Source of the DNA: Pseudozobellia sp. WGM2
GTDB lineage: Bacteria > Bacteroidota > Bacteroidia > Flavobacteriales > Flavobacteriaceae
Length of the DNA: 64,000 nt
Direction: 5' to 3'
NCBI RefSeq assembly: GCF_017810075.1
Contig: NZ_JADNYK010000002.1
Location: 186,001 to 250,000 of the forward strand
Under the pieces are notes generated by a model. It worked only from the letters and a program-made list of their open reading frames with translations. It was not told where the DNA came from and did no database searches. Numbering within the stretch: position 1 is the first letter of the stretch; every line of letters starts with the position of its first letter. Made by a program: the position numbers and the translations under genes. Below are positions 27,951 to 36,615 of the stretch, piece after piece.

Positions 27951-28661
27951 TTAGTTGGTAAAATTGTATTCCGGATAGGTACTGGACAATAGTTCATCTG
28001 CTTTGGAGGGAACCACAATAAGAATGGTTACTGTCAAAAATGCGCTAAGAACAATGAGACAGGCAAAAGCTAAAAGCACAAGTGAATTATCCATAGAAAT
28101 CTGTTCTCTTATAAATTTTAGGTTTAAAATAATTGGGAGAAGATTCAGAAAATTAACCCAATGGCCATAACTATAAATTTGGTCTTTGAGCAGCCACTTT
28201 TTACCATGCCTAACCATTTCCAGTTCGTTGTTGCTTCTGTTTTTGAAGAGGAGGTAAAACACAACAAAAACGTGGGCGAACAGAATTCCTAAAACAGAAC
28301 CATGCCTAAAACCGATTGGTATGTTCCATAACATAATCGTAATTAAACCCACCAAACACATGGTGAGCAAAACTTTGGGAAACTTAACAAATTCTTTTAA
28401 GAAGCTTAGAACAACTTTTAGGTATTTCTTCCGCATTGCCGCCGATTTTTCCTCTACAACATCCATAAACCCAAAGGCACCGAACTTCTTAAATTCATTC
28501 TGTAAAGCGTCCTCAAAAGAAAGATTTGGATTCTCTTGCCATTGTTCTTCAATACCATTGGCCAAATGATCTACCAGTTCGGTTTGTAGGTCGTAATGCT
28601 CCACATAGTGCTTGCGGGTAAACTTATACAGTTCTTGTATATGGTCTTGGGCGATTTTCAT
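27951..28661 (-). CDS. Membrane protein with permease-prefix-like domain, copy 2
   Basis: A 236-aa protein: N-terminal cytoplasmic segment IQELYKFTRKHYVEHYDLQ / TELVDHLANGIEEQWQENPN (resembling the helical prefix domains seen in PadR-linked FtsX-type permeases), then about four to five membrane helices. It is a clear paralogue of the preceding gene: the first ~60 residues match nearly position for position, and both proteins are exactly 236 aa if the neighbour uses its GTG start. The two genes overlap by 4 bp (ATGA). Probably a regulatory or accessory part of the ABC system. Confidence 0.82.
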   Translation of the reverse strand: MKIAQDHIQELYKFTRKHYVEHYDLQTELVDHLANGIEEQWQENPNLSFEDALQNEFKKFGAFGFMDVVEEKSAAMRKKYLKVVLSFLKEFVKFPKVLLTMCLVGLITIMLWNIPIGFRHGSVLGILFAHVFVVFYLLFKNRSNNELEMVRHGKKWLLKDQIYSYGHWVNFLNLLPIILNLKFIREQISMDNSLVLLAFACLIVLSAFLTVTILIVVPSKADELLSSTYPEYNFTN

Positions 28662-29368
28662 GATTTGGACACTAATTTATACTCCGGGTAGGTTTGGGTC
28701 AAAATCAGTTCTGTACGACTTGGGAGAACTTTAACTACCACATAATTAATCAGAATTCCGGCAACTATTAAAATACTAATGATAAGGTCTAAAAACAAGA
28801 TGTCCGTTGGTTTGGAAAATATGGCAATGCCATTGATAATCTGAAACATATTCAAAAAACTCAATGACACTCCTTGAACCGAATGAAGTCTTTCCTCTAA
28901 CAGCCAACGCTTGGCTACCCCAATTTTATTACGAAACCTCTTTTGAACCTTGTGGCCCTCATACATAAAGTAAGCTACAGCAGGTAAAAGAAAAACGGCC
29001 AAAATAATCCACTTATATTCTTGAGGGAGCGCCCTCAGAACCATCACTAAAGATAGTATAGAAAGCAAAACCCATAGAATTCTTGGCCAAGAAACCCATT
29101 GTTTTAATTCTTTAAAGAGTAGGGTATTGTATTTGGTTTTCATTGTCTTTTTACGAAACTTAATTACGGATTGAAAACCAAAATGACCGAACTTCTTAAA
29201 CTCCCGTTCTAGGGCTTCGTCAAAAGTAAGCTTTGGGTTTTTCTGCCATTGTTGTTCTATACCATTGGCCAAATGATCTACCAATTCTGCCTGTAGGTCG
29301 TAATGCACCACCAATCGCCTACGGGTAAACTTATATAGTTCTTGTATGTGATTTTTTGTTAGTTTCAC
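28658..29368 (-). CDS. Membrane protein with permease-prefix-like domain, copy 1
   Basis: A 236-aa paralogue of the next gene. I chose the GTG at 29368: it aligns with the paralogue's MKIAQDHIQEL (here VKLTKNHIQEL), gives equal length, has AAGGG in front, and lies 2 bp after the padR stop. An ATG at 29386 would add six residues and overlap padR. N-terminal helices (YKFTRRRLVVHYDLQAELVD) are followed by about four membrane segments. Tandem duplication is the likely origin. Confidence 0.8.
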   Translation of the reverse strand: MKLTKNHIQELYKFTRRRLVVHYDLQAELVDHLANGIEQQWQKNPKLTFDEALEREFKKFGHFGFQSVIKFRKKTMKTKYNTLLFKELKQWVSWPRILWVLLSILSLVMVLRALPQEYKWIILAVFLLPAVAYFMYEGHKVQKRFRNKIGVAKRWLLEERLHSVQGVSLSFLNMFQIINGIAIFSKPTDILFLDLIISILIVAGILINYVVVKVLPSRTELILTQTYPEYKLVSKS

Positions 29369-29370
29369 CC

Positions 29371-29715
29371 TTATTGAATGCTCCAATTAGGTTTCACCAA
29401 ATTCTGCATGCTTCTTATAAACTCTTCAAGCTCAGCAAGACGGTTTACCGTTTCCTTTTCCCCAACTTCCGTGAGTTTATAATATTTTCGTATACGATTA
29501 TCAACCTTAGCCACCTCAACATCCAACAAACCTTCTGCCTCCAACTTGTGCAGGGCCGGGTAAAGGGCGCCTTCAGTAATCGTTAATTCGCCTTTGGTAA
29601 GTTCTTTCACTTTTTGAGTAATCTCGTACCCGTACATTTTTCCCTTTTCATCCAACAGCTTCAATATGATAGTATTTAAGCTCCCCTTATAAAGTTTCGA
29701 ATTAGCCATAGTCAC
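29371..29715 (-). CDS. PadR-family transcriptional regulator
   Basis: A 114-aa winged-helix repressor: YKGSLNTIILKLLDEKGKMY, GYEITQKVKELTKGELTIT, EGALYPALHKLEAEGLL and the wing VDNRIRKYYKLTEVGEKE. Short PadR proteins of this type sense small molecules and control adjacent transporters. It is the first gene of the operon padR-membrane-membrane-DUF5687-ATPase. A 25-bp palindrome lies 21 bp upstream of its first ATG and may be its own operator. ATGs at 29715 and 29709 are both possible. Confidence 0.93.
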   Translation of the reverse strand: MTMANSKLYKGSLNTIILKLLDEKGKMYGYEITQKVKELTKGELTITEGALYPALHKLEAEGLLDVEVAKVDNRIRKYYKLTEVGEKETVNRLAELEEFIRSMQNLVKPNWSIQ

Positions 29716-29736
29716 TACAACAGATTATCTCATCTA

Positions 29737-29761
29737 ATATACATAATTTTCTTATGTATAT
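29737..29761. promoter_or_regulatory. Perfect 10-bp inverted repeat, candidate PadR operator
   Basis: Arms ATATACATAA and TTATGTATAT with a 5-bp spacer (TTTTC), in the 136-bp divergent region between padR and the reductase gene. The arms contain ACAT and ATGT, the tetramers known from PadR operators, though in the opposite order from the published ATGT-N8-ACAT layout. Binding is inferred from position and symmetry. Confidence 0.55.
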
Positions 29762-29851
29762 ATTTTTTTTAGATGCCTTTTTTTGTTGTTTCCGTTTCAA
29801 ATGGGCCCATCAATGCTTAATTTAGCACCCTATTTGCGATAAACACATCTC

Positions 29852-30901
29852 ATGAGTAAATTTCATTCCCTTACGGTAAAACATATCAAACCGTTAACAC
29901 CAAATTCGGTGGCCATAACACTTACCATACCTAAAGACCTTATTCAAACTTTCGATTTTTTACCTGGGCAGTATGTCACCATAAAAAAAGAAATAAAAGG
30001 CAAAGAGTTAAGAAGGGCCTATTCAATCTGTTCTTCTCCAAAAAGTGACTGTTTTACCATTGGGGTAAAGAAAGTAGATAGAGGCGGGTTTTCCGATTAC
30101 GCACATACCAAATTAGCCGTTGGAGATGTTCTCGAAGTTATGCCGCCAGAAGGTCGTTTTACATTTAATTCTTCAGGAAAGGCCAAAAATATCGCCGCAT
30201 TCGCCGCCGGTAGCGGTATTACCCCGATTATGAGTATTGCGAAAGCCGTTTTGGCAAGCGACCCGAAAAGCAAGTTTGTGTTGGTGTATGGCAACAAGTC
30301 GTACAAAGACACCATGTTCTATACCGATCTGGTAAAATTAGAACTGAATCACCCAGATAGATTCTTCACCTATTTTATAACCAGTCAGACCCAAGAAGAT
30401 GATTCGCTGTTCGGTCGAATCGATGCATCAACGGTGAATTACGCCTTAAAGAACAAACACAAAAACACCGAATTTGATGCGTACTACCTCTGTGGACCAG
30501 AAGCCATGATCAATCTGGTTTCCGATAAGCTTCAAGAAAATGATATCCCTAAAGAAAAAATTCATTTTGAACTTTTCACCACCACCGAAATTTTAGACGA
30601 AATGCCGGTTGACGCCGAGGGTCAGACACAACTGAAAGTTATAGTTGATGAAGAGGAGTTTTCATTTCAAATGGACAAAAAAGAGCGGGTTCTTGACGCT
30701 GTACTCAAAGAAAATATCGACGCACCCTATTCTTGCCAGGGGGGCGTATGCAGTAGCTGTATCGCCCGGGTCAAAGAGGGAAAGGCTGAAATGGTGAAAA
30801 ACCAAATATTGACCGATGGTGAAATCGAAGATGGTTTTATTCTTACCTGTCAAGCCCTGCCACTTACGCCTACGCTAATTGTAGATTATGATGATGTTTA
30901 G
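29852..30901 (+). CDS. Ferredoxin-NADP reductase / PaaE-like flavoprotein with 2Fe-2S domain
   Basis: A 349-aa three-domain electron-transfer protein. The FAD domain has RRAYSICSSP, the NAD(P)H domain GSGITPIMSIAKAV and YLCGPEAMI, and the C-terminal plant-type ferredoxin domain has CQGGVCSSC (C-x4-C-x2-C) with the fourth Cys in ILTCQALP. This is the architecture of PaaE and related reductases that pass electrons from NAD(P)H to an oxygenase or desaturase. No oxygenase genes are adjacent, so the partner is unknown; in flavobacteria this protein often stands alone. It is transcribed divergently from padR. Confidence 0.92.
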   Translation: MSKFHSLTVKHIKPLTPNSVAITLTIPKDLIQTFDFLPGQYVTIKKEIKGKELRRAYSICSSPKSDCFTIGVKKVDRGGFSDYAHTKLAVGDVLEVMPPEGRFTFNSSGKAKNIAAFAAGSGITPIMSIAKAVLASDPKSKFVLVYGNKSYKDTMFYTDLVKLELNHPDRFFTYFITSQTQEDDSLFGRIDASTVNYALKNKHKNTEFDAYYLCGPEAMINLVSDKLQENDIPKEKIHFELFTTTEILDEMPVDAEGQTQLKVIVDEEEFSFQMDKKERVLDAVLKENIDAPYSCQGGVCSSCIARVKEGKAEMVKNQILTDGEIEDGFILTCQALPLTPTLIVDYDDV

Positions 30902-30934
30902 GTGTTAGGTTATTTTTAAAAAATTAATACTTGA

Positions 30935-30966
30935 AGGCTCTCCAATTGGTGGGCCTTTCTGTTTTT
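30935..30966 (+). terminator. Probable rho-independent terminator after the reductase
   Basis: AGGCTCTCCAA / TTGGTGGGCCT form an 11-bp stem with one mismatch and one G-T pair, followed by TTCTGTTTTT. It lies 33 bp after the stop codon at 30901. Confidence 0.65.
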
Positions 30967-31014
30967 AGCATCCGCATTAATTTCGAATGGGGTAGTTGCA
31001 TTCGTCGTTTACAA

Positions 31015-31022
31015 TATATTTG
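31015..31022 (+). promoter_or_regulatory. Probable -7 box of the SLC13 gene
   Basis: TATATTTG matches TAnnTTTG exactly, 18 bp before the ATG at 31041. A TTG at 30996 is 16 bp upstream, shorter than the usual spacing. Confidence 0.35.
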
Positions 31023-31040
31023 TGCGTATTAACCCTAATT

Positions 31041-32903
31041 ATGACTTGGGAAATTATTTTGGTCTTTCTCATCATCGGCGCAGTAATCTTTCTGTTCGCC
31101 TTTGAGATATTTCCCATGGATAAAATTTCGTTCTGCATCATTGCAGCACTGCTACTGACCGGTCTGGTATCTCCCGAAGAAGCCGTAAGCGGGTTTTCGA
31201 ACAAAGCGGTTATTACCATTCTCTGTTTAATGATTTTGGCTATCGGCCTTGAAGAAAATGGGGCCATTTCTTGGTTGGCCAAAGGTCTTAAAGTTCTTAA
31301 AAACTGGCCAATGGTATTCGCTTTGTTGGCCATTATGCTAATTGCAGGCAGTATATCGGCCTTCGTTAGCTCAACAGCCGTGGTCATTGTTTTCATTAAG
31401 ATAGTGGCGGAGCTCAAAGAGAAATATCAAATGCCCCCCGGCAAAATGCTATTGCCCATTTCCTTTGCAAGTATCCTGGGCGGAAGTTGCACACTCATGG
31501 GTACTTCTACCAATTTACTGGTCAATAATATTTCAGCAAGATATACAGGAGAGCGACTCGGTTTTTTTGAATTTACATGGATGGGTGCCATCTTCTTGAT
31601 CGTTTCCGTTATTATTATACTTCTCTTCTACAAGTTTTTGCCCCAAGAAACCGGTGACCTTTCGGATAATTATGATCTTGATCGGTATTTACTGACCATA
31701 GATGTTGAGCCCGACTCTTCTCTGGTGAATATCAAACTGGGTGATTCATTTATGTTCAAAGAATCTGATATAACCGTTTTACGAATCACCAGAAACGGGC
31801 GGGACCAAAATATCTTGAACAAGAATATGAGTATTAGGGCCCACGATGTTATTCTGTTGCATTGCAGCCTTGACAATCTACAACAGATGCGAAGTGAAGG
31901 TTATTTTGATATCGAAGGCGAGGAAGCTGATCAGCTTAAATCAACTAAAGGTACACAAATAAAAAAGGTAGGCGCTACGGCCAAGAAGAATAAAAAAGCT
32001 TCAGAAAAAGAAGAAGAAAAAGGAGATAGAGAATCGGTTCTACTCGAACTTTTGTTATTGCCTGGATCCCGATTTGTCGGTAGAACCATTACCGAATTAA
32101 AGCGGATGATCGTACCGAGGGCCATACCTCTTGCTGTTAACAAACGTAAGAAATTAACCAACTTAAAAACCCGACTTTATCAAAGTAACAAAGAATTTAC
32201 CCGTTTGAAAATTGGGGATCGGGTGTTGATACAGACCGATGCCGAATATGTACCCAACTTCGAGAACAGTAATAATTTGGCCGTTTTAAACCAGTTCGAA
32301 GGTAGGCCACCGACAACGGTATATAAAAGAAATTTGTCCATTCTAATACTACTGAGTACAATAATATTAGCGGCTACCGGAGTATTTGAGGTAATGACCA
32401 GCGTTATTACCGGCACCTTGGCCATGCTGCTTTTCAAGTGTATAGAACTGAATCACATTTATGAAAAAATCAACTGGCAAATTATATTTCTTTTAGCAGG
32501 TATGATACCGTTGGGTATCGCAATGAGTAATGCCAAAGCCGATGAATTTATTACGCAAGAGCTTTTGGGGCTAATGGCCGGGCAAAAGCCCATGATTATC
32601 ATCGGGCTATTGTTTCTAACGACCATGTTATTGAGCAGTGTGGTTTCTAACAATGCCACTGCGATTATAATGGCACCCATTGGTATTTCTTTAGCGAATG
32701 GTTTAAATCTTGATGTGAAACCTTTTATACTTTCTGTAATGTTCGCTGCAAATTTTAGTTTTTTCACACCCCTCGGCTACCAAACCAATGCCCTCATTTT
32801 CAGCATGGGCATCTATAAGTTCAAACATTTTTTGATTATCGGCGGGGTGATTTCGGTAGTTTTATGGGTTGTTGCCACTTTATTGTTAAGTGCCATGTTG
32901 TAA
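31041..32903 (+). CDS. SLC13-family (DASS) permease with RCK_C domains
   Basis: A 620-aa transporter started at MTWEIILVFLIIGAV. The two repeated hairpin regions are visible: ILGGSCTLMGTSTNLLVNNI and the second-half counterpart SNNATAIIMAPIGIS with FFTPLGYQTNALIF. Between the halves lies a large cytoplasmic insert with two TrkA-C/RCK_C-like domains (around DRYLLTIDVEPDSSLVNIKL and LLPGSRFVGRTITELKRM) separated by a lysine-rich linker. The family co-transports dicarboxylates, sulfate or other anions with sodium; the RCK_C version is often annotated as a sulfate permease. Its stop is 3 bp from the convergent patatin gene. Confidence 0.9.
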   Translation: MTWEIILVFLIIGAVIFLFAFEIFPMDKISFCIIAALLLTGLVSPEEAVSGFSNKAVITILCLMILAIGLEENGAISWLAKGLKVLKNWPMVFALLAIMLIAGSISAFVSSTAVVIVFIKIVAELKEKYQMPPGKMLLPISFASILGGSCTLMGTSTNLLVNNISARYTGERLGFFEFTWMGAIFLIVSVIIILLFYKFLPQETGDLSDNYDLDRYLLTIDVEPDSSLVNIKLGDSFMFKESDITVLRITRNGRDQNILNKNMSIRAHDVILLHCSLDNLQQMRSEGYFDIEGEEADQLKSTKGTQIKKVGATAKKNKKASEKEEEKGDRESVLLELLLLPGSRFVGRTITELKRMIVPRAIPLAVNKRKKLTNLKTRLYQSNKEFTRLKIGDRVLIQTDAEYVPNFENSNNLAVLNQFEGRPPTTVYKRNLSILILLSTIILAATGVFEVMTSVITGTLAMLLFKCIELNHIYEKINWQIIFLLAGMIPLGIAMSNAKADEFITQELLGLMAGQKPMIIIGLLFLTTMLLSSVVSNNATAIIMAPIGISLANGLNLDVKPFILSVMFAANFSFFTPLGYQTNALIFSMGIYKFKHFLIIGGVISVVLWVVATLLLSAML

Positions 32904-32906
32904 GCC

Positions 32907-33683
32907 TTATTCAGACAACAGAGCATCAAGAGCACTACGGGAACGGTCATAACCTATGAGGTAAGCCTTTTCGATACCCTTTCGGTCTAAAACCCCAATA
33001 TTCTCTAACTCCTTAAACTCCAAAAGAAAATCACAGGCTTGCAATTTAGACCTGTTGATGGCATATATCATGAGACCGGTGACACGACCGGTAATCTGCA
33101 ACGAATTCTTTAAGGCATTTCTTTCTAAGGGGGCTACCACAGACACGTTGCTGCCTAAAACGAAATCGACCTTATCAGCAATCGGTTCGAGCGGAAAGTT
33201 ATTCATTATGCCCCCATCGGCATAAAATTTGCCGTTCAGTTCGACCGGACTAAAAACCGGAGGCAAAGCAGCTGACGCCAATAATGGCCCTATAAGTTCT
33301 CCTTCTGAGAAATAAGAAAGTTCACCATCTTGTAAATTGGTGGCTACAACATGTAATTTGCGCTGTAAGGCTTCAAAACTATCTTCAGGAAAATAAACCC
33401 GGAATACATCGAAATATCTATCGGTATCGATAAAACCCGGTTTAACAATGGTCAAAAAGTTATATTTGAAAAGTGGGGTTTCCTTAAAGAAAGAAAGCAT
33501 TTCGGTCACTGAATTTCCATTGGCATATAAGGCACCAACGAGTGCGCCCACACTGCTACCGCTGACTATTTCAGCCGATATTCCATATTCGTTCATCGCT
33601 CTTATCAGTCCAATATGTGCCATACCCCGCACACCTCCCCCTGAAAGAACCAAACCAATCGATTTTTTAAGAATATCACTCAT
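32907..33683 (-). CDS. Patatin-like phospholipase
   Basis: A 258-aa serine lipid hydrolase. The oxyanion-hole loop is SGGGVRGMAHIG, the nucleophile elbow GSSVGAL (GxSxG), and the second dyad residue is the Asp of YADGGIMNN (DGG). It has no signal peptide, so it is probably cytoplasmic or membrane-associated. The compact catalytic-domain length is usual for bacterial patatins of the RssA type. It stands alone between the SLC13 gene and the HtrA terminator. Confidence 0.93.
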   Translation of the reverse strand: MSDILKKSIGLVLSGGGVRGMAHIGLIRAMNEYGISAEIVSGSSVGALVGALYANGNSVTEMLSFFKETPLFKYNFLTIVKPGFIDTDRYFDVFRVYFPEDSFEALQRKLHVVATNLQDGELSYFSEGELIGPLLASAALPPVFSPVELNGKFYADGGIMNNFPLEPIADKVDFVLGSNVSVVAPLERNALKNSLQITGRVTGLMIYAINRSKLQACDFLLEFKELENIGVLDRKGIEKAYLIGYDRSRSALDALLSE

Positions 33684-33700
33684 TTAAGCTTAACATAAAA

Positions 33701-33734
33701 AGATGCCGCATTGAACAATCTCAATGCGGCATCT
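33701..33734 (-). terminator. Rho-independent terminator after htrA
   Basis: A perfect 13-bp stem (AGATGCCGCATTG / CAATGCGGCATCT) with an 8-base loop. Read on the minus strand it is followed by a T-rich run. It lies 23 bp after the HtrA stop codon. Confidence 0.85.
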
Positions 33735-33756
33735 AAGTTACTTAAATTGAATAGGC

Positions 33757-35277
33757 TTATTCCGAATCCATTCCAAAAGCATAGTAATATTTAGTTTTAG
33801 AGCCTTCATAGACCCCCTCAAGCATTACTCCGCCTGCCTTATTCTCCAAAGCTTTACTGATATCATCCAAATCTTTCACCTTTTTTCCGTCGATATGAGT
33901 GATTATAAAGCCTTCTTTCATTTGGGTCTGTTTACGAATCTTGCCCGGATAAAGGCGTGCTACTTTTACGCCTCCATCTAAGTCAAGCTTCTCTGCAACT
34001 TCATCATCGAGCACTTCGAAATCGGCACCCAATAAGTTCAATACCTCCTTCTTTTCACGCTTAACAATGTCAGTGGTGCCATTGGCATTTTCGAGAACCA
34101 CATCAAACTCTTTTTCTTTGCCGTTTCTCTTTACCGTAACGACCACCTTGTCACCAGGTCTCTTACTCGCAATAATTTCTTGAAGTCGTGGTGATGTACC
34201 TACTAATATGTCGTCAACTTTGGTTATGATGTCTCCTGACTCGATTCCGGCTTTATCAGCCGCACTTTCTTCACCGACATTTTCGACCCAAACTCCTTTA
34301 GAGAAGTTCACCTCTTTTTCTTTCGCCAAACTGCCATCCATTGTACGAATGCTTACTCCCAACATACCTCTCTGCACGTTGCCATATTTCAATAAATCTT
34401 CAACCACTTTGGTGACGATATTACTGGGTACCGCAAAACCATAACCGGTATAACTACCCGTTCTACTTGCGATGGCCGTATTGATTCCGATAAGATTTCC
34501 TTCTAAATTTACTAAGGCACCACCACTATTACCAGGGTTAATAGCGGCATCGGTCTGAATAAAGCTTTCGACCGCGAATTTTTCTTTATTGATGTGAATG
34601 CTTCTGGCTTTGGCACTTACGATACCGGCCGTAACAGTTGAATTAAGCCCAATTGGGTTACCAACGGCCAACACCCATTCACCTACCTCCACATCATCAG
34701 AATTAACCAAGGCCATTGTTTTCAATCCGTCAGCCTTAATCTGCAATAAAGCTAAATCGGTAGTTGGGTCGGTACCGACCACCGTAGCCTTGTAAGATTG
34801 ATTGTTATACAAGGTAACCTCTACCTCATCGGCATTGTCGATAACGTGATTATTGGTAACAATATAACCCTTCTCGTTAATGATTACCCCAGAGCCTGTG
34901 CCCACCATTGGCTGTTGTTGCATGCCACCTTGGGGTACTTGGTTCTTGAACATATCACCAAAAAACTCACGAAAAGGATCCGGAAGTTCGCGAGCACTGC
35001 CATTATTTTGTGCCCTTGTTTGAATTGATTTAATATGTACTACGGCATCCAACACCTTTTCACTAGTGTCGGTAAAATCGAGGGGTTTAATATTGCCTTC
35101 GTTATCCGCAGTAAACAAAGCATGCTGACCCTGTAACCCACTAACCTTTGTTATATTAGCCGATTCGTCTTTAGTAAGTTGACTACCTTTTACTACGGCA
35201 AAACTCACCCCAAGGGCGATTAGGGCGGAGAACAGGTAGATTCTCCATCCTTGAACGGTTTTTCTGTTATTTGTCAT
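33757..35277 (-). CDS. htrA: DegP/HtrA-family serine endopeptidase
   Basis: A 506-aa periplasmic protease and chaperone, started at MTNNRKTVQGWR (ATG at 35277); 28 codons upstream of it look non-coding. A signal anchor (LFSALIALGVSFAVV) is followed by a trypsin-like domain with the full triad: His in YIVTNNHVID (about 142), Asp in PTTDLALLQ (about 174), Ser in NPGNSGGAL (about 248). Two PDZ domains follow (GMLGVSIRTMDGS and the C-terminal one around LYPGKIRKQTQMKEGFI). It degrades misfolded envelope proteins. A 51-aa membrane protein gene lies about 100 bp upstream on the same strand. Confidence 0.96.
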   Translation of the reverse strand: MTNNRKTVQGWRIYLFSALIALGVSFAVVKGSQLTKDESANITKVSGLQGQHALFTADNEGNIKPLDFTDTSEKVLDAVVHIKSIQTRAQNNGSARELPDPFREFFGDMFKNQVPQGGMQQQPMVGTGSGVIINEKGYIVTNNHVIDNADEVEVTLYNNQSYKATVVGTDPTTDLALLQIKADGLKTMALVNSDDVEVGEWVLAVGNPIGLNSTVTAGIVSAKARSIHINKEKFAVESFIQTDAAINPGNSGGALVNLEGNLIGINTAIASRTGSYTGYGFAVPSNIVTKVVEDLLKYGNVQRGMLGVSIRTMDGSLAKEKEVNFSKGVWVENVGEESAADKAGIESGDIITKVDDILVGTSPRLQEIIASKRPGDKVVVTVKRNGKEKEFDVVLENANGTTDIVKREKKEVLNLLGADFEVLDDEVAEKLDLDGGVKVARLYPGKIRKQTQMKEGFIITHIDGKKVKDLDDISKALENKAGGVMLEGVYEGSKTKYYYAFGMDSE

Positions 35278-35379
35278 TTTTCTAAACTTATTTAAAATTA
35301 AACTTGTACGTCTTACATGAAGCAGCTTGACTGAACGAATGTCAATTTGTCCGTACGACAAACTTTCATCAAACTATTT

Positions 35380-35535
35380 CTAGCCTCGGCGGTTCAACCT
35401 ATCTCTTTTTTGTTTTACAGGAATTAAAACTGGGCGTTTGGGAAAAGCATCCCTCCAAACGGTCTTAATGGTTAAAACCAAAAAAATAGTATAAACCGAT
35501 GCGCTTATTAGTAAAGCAAGTGTTAAGTAATCCAT
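35380..35535 (-). CDS. Small single-helix membrane protein (51 aa) upstream of htrA
   Basis: A 52-codon frame, too short for many gene finders, from ATG at 35533-35535 to TAG at 35380-35382. It reads MDYLTLALLISASVYTIFLV then LTIKTVWRDAF, then a strongly basic tail (KQKRDRLNRRG). One N-terminal membrane helix and an Arg/Lys-rich cytoplasmic end give it a credible topology. It is on the same strand as htrA and ends 102 bp before it. I do not recognise the family; its codons look like those of nearby genes. Confidence 0.6.
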   Translation of the reverse strand: MDYLTLALLISASVYTIFLVLTIKTVWRDAFPKRPVLIPVKQKRDRLNRRG

Positions 35536-35792
35536 ATTAATATAAATTTTTAAGAACAATTTTACGATTGTTAATTGTCAATTCTTGTGCCAAACGAAGG
35601 AGGTAAAATCCTAAAAAATATTTAAATGTTTAATGGGTGATAGGGTATAAGGTCGATTCAAAAAGTCTAACATCTACTGTTGCCTATATAAGAATGAACG
35701 CTCAATATCATCATGTTAGACTTTACCTTCTCTGCCGTATTTGATTGTTATTTAGAATTTAAGCGGCTTTTAATCCCAAAAAAAGATGCTTT

Positions 35793-35813
35793 AAACCGAC
35801 TAAGCGGTCGGTT
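35793..35813. promoter_or_regulatory. TetR-type operator upstream of tetR
   Basis: An inverted repeat with arms AACCGAC and GTCGGTT, 6-bp spacer. Its two flanks are identical to those of the site at 3228-3248. It lies 147 bp upstream of the tetR ATG, so repression would need a promoter nearby or DNA looping with the half site at 35921-35941. Confidence 0.6.
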
Positions 35814-35920
35814 ACTTTTTGTAAAAAGAGGGTCGTACGTCGAGATTGTGACAGTTTGGCGATATTTTATGTTCTTACAACCAATTAGATTCAACCAAAG
35901 TGCAATCGGTGGGTTCTTTG

Positions 35921-35941
35921 TATGAGACTTAACGGTCGGTT
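35921..35941. promoter_or_regulatory. TetR half site adjacent to the tetR start
   Basis: The right arm CGGTCGGTT is perfect, while the left arm keeps only GAC. It lies 18 bp before the tetR start codon, a typical autoregulatory position. Confidence 0.4.
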
Positions 35942-35959
35942 TAACCCAAATTTGATATT

Positions 35960-36610
35960 ATGAACAAGACATTAAAACGCATGGCCACCATGCAACGTAT
36001 GCAGGTCACAGGACTCGAGCTTTTTTACAAGAAAGGATACTATAACACAAGTGTAGATGATATTTTAAAGGAACTATCCCTTTCAAAGGGGGCTTTCTAT
36101 TACCATTTTGATTCAAAGGAAGATTTTTTCATTCAGATTGTAGAAAACCTACTTGTGCGTAAGATGTACAGCATGCTTATAGAACCTATTGAGGGTCATG
36201 AAAACACTTTGGACATGATAACCAACTGTTTTGAAGAAGCTTTGGAAACGGCTGTTCACAATGAGTTTGACTTCGGATTTGTTCTGAGTAACTTCATAAA
36301 CGAATTCAATGGTAAGAATGAAAAAATCATGAAGCACCTTAACGATATTCTTAGAATATGGGAAGCCAATTTGGTGTCAGCCATTCAGCGAGGTAAATTC
36401 AATGGTCATATTGATAGACATGTAGATAGCGAGGGTGTGGCGGTTTATTTGATGAGCGCTTATATAGGGGTGCGAACCTTAATGGTAGAAACAGCACCGA
36501 GTGCCCGTAAATATCGTTTTATGTCACAATTAAGACAGTACTTCAAATCAATGGAGCCCAAGTCTGAAAATGCAGTGAACCAATCTTCTGGATACGGAAC
36601 CTATAATTAA
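35960..36610 (+). CDS. TetR/AcrR-family transcriptional regulator
   Basis: A 216-aa regulator. The N-terminal helix-turn-helix is ELFYKKGYYNTSVDDILKEL then SLSKGAFYYHFDSKEDFF, the classic TetR_N signature. The remaining residues are an all-helical ligand and dimer domain with no recognised ligand motif. Candidate operators lie 18 and 147 bp upstream, and a matching operator lies 32 kb away upstream of the AraC-family gene. It converges with the GT9 gene (5 bp between stops). Confidence 0.94.
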   Translation: MNKTLKRMATMQRMQVTGLELFYKKGYYNTSVDDILKELSLSKGAFYYHFDSKEDFFIQIVENLLVRKMYSMLIEPIEGHENTLDMITNCFEEALETAVHNEFDFGFVLSNFINEFNGKNEKIMKHLNDILRIWEANLVSAIQRGKFNGHIDRHVDSEGVAVYLMSAYIGVRTLMVETAPSARKYRFMSQLRQYFKSMEPKSENAVNQSSGYGTYN

Positions 36611-36615
36611 TGCCA

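Larger units (their letters stand above)
35536..35959. other. 424-bp tetR upstream region
   Basis: It holds the operator at 35793-35813 and a half site at 35933-35941. A 70-codon frame on the plus strand at 35713-35925 runs across the operator and has no family-like features, so it is probably chance. No clear TAnnTTTG box was found. Confidence 0.4.

Noticed and set aside
35713-35925. 70-codon plus-strand frame in the tetR upstream region
   Set aside because: It runs through the TetR operator, has no family-like pattern, and starts with a weak context; it is most likely chance.
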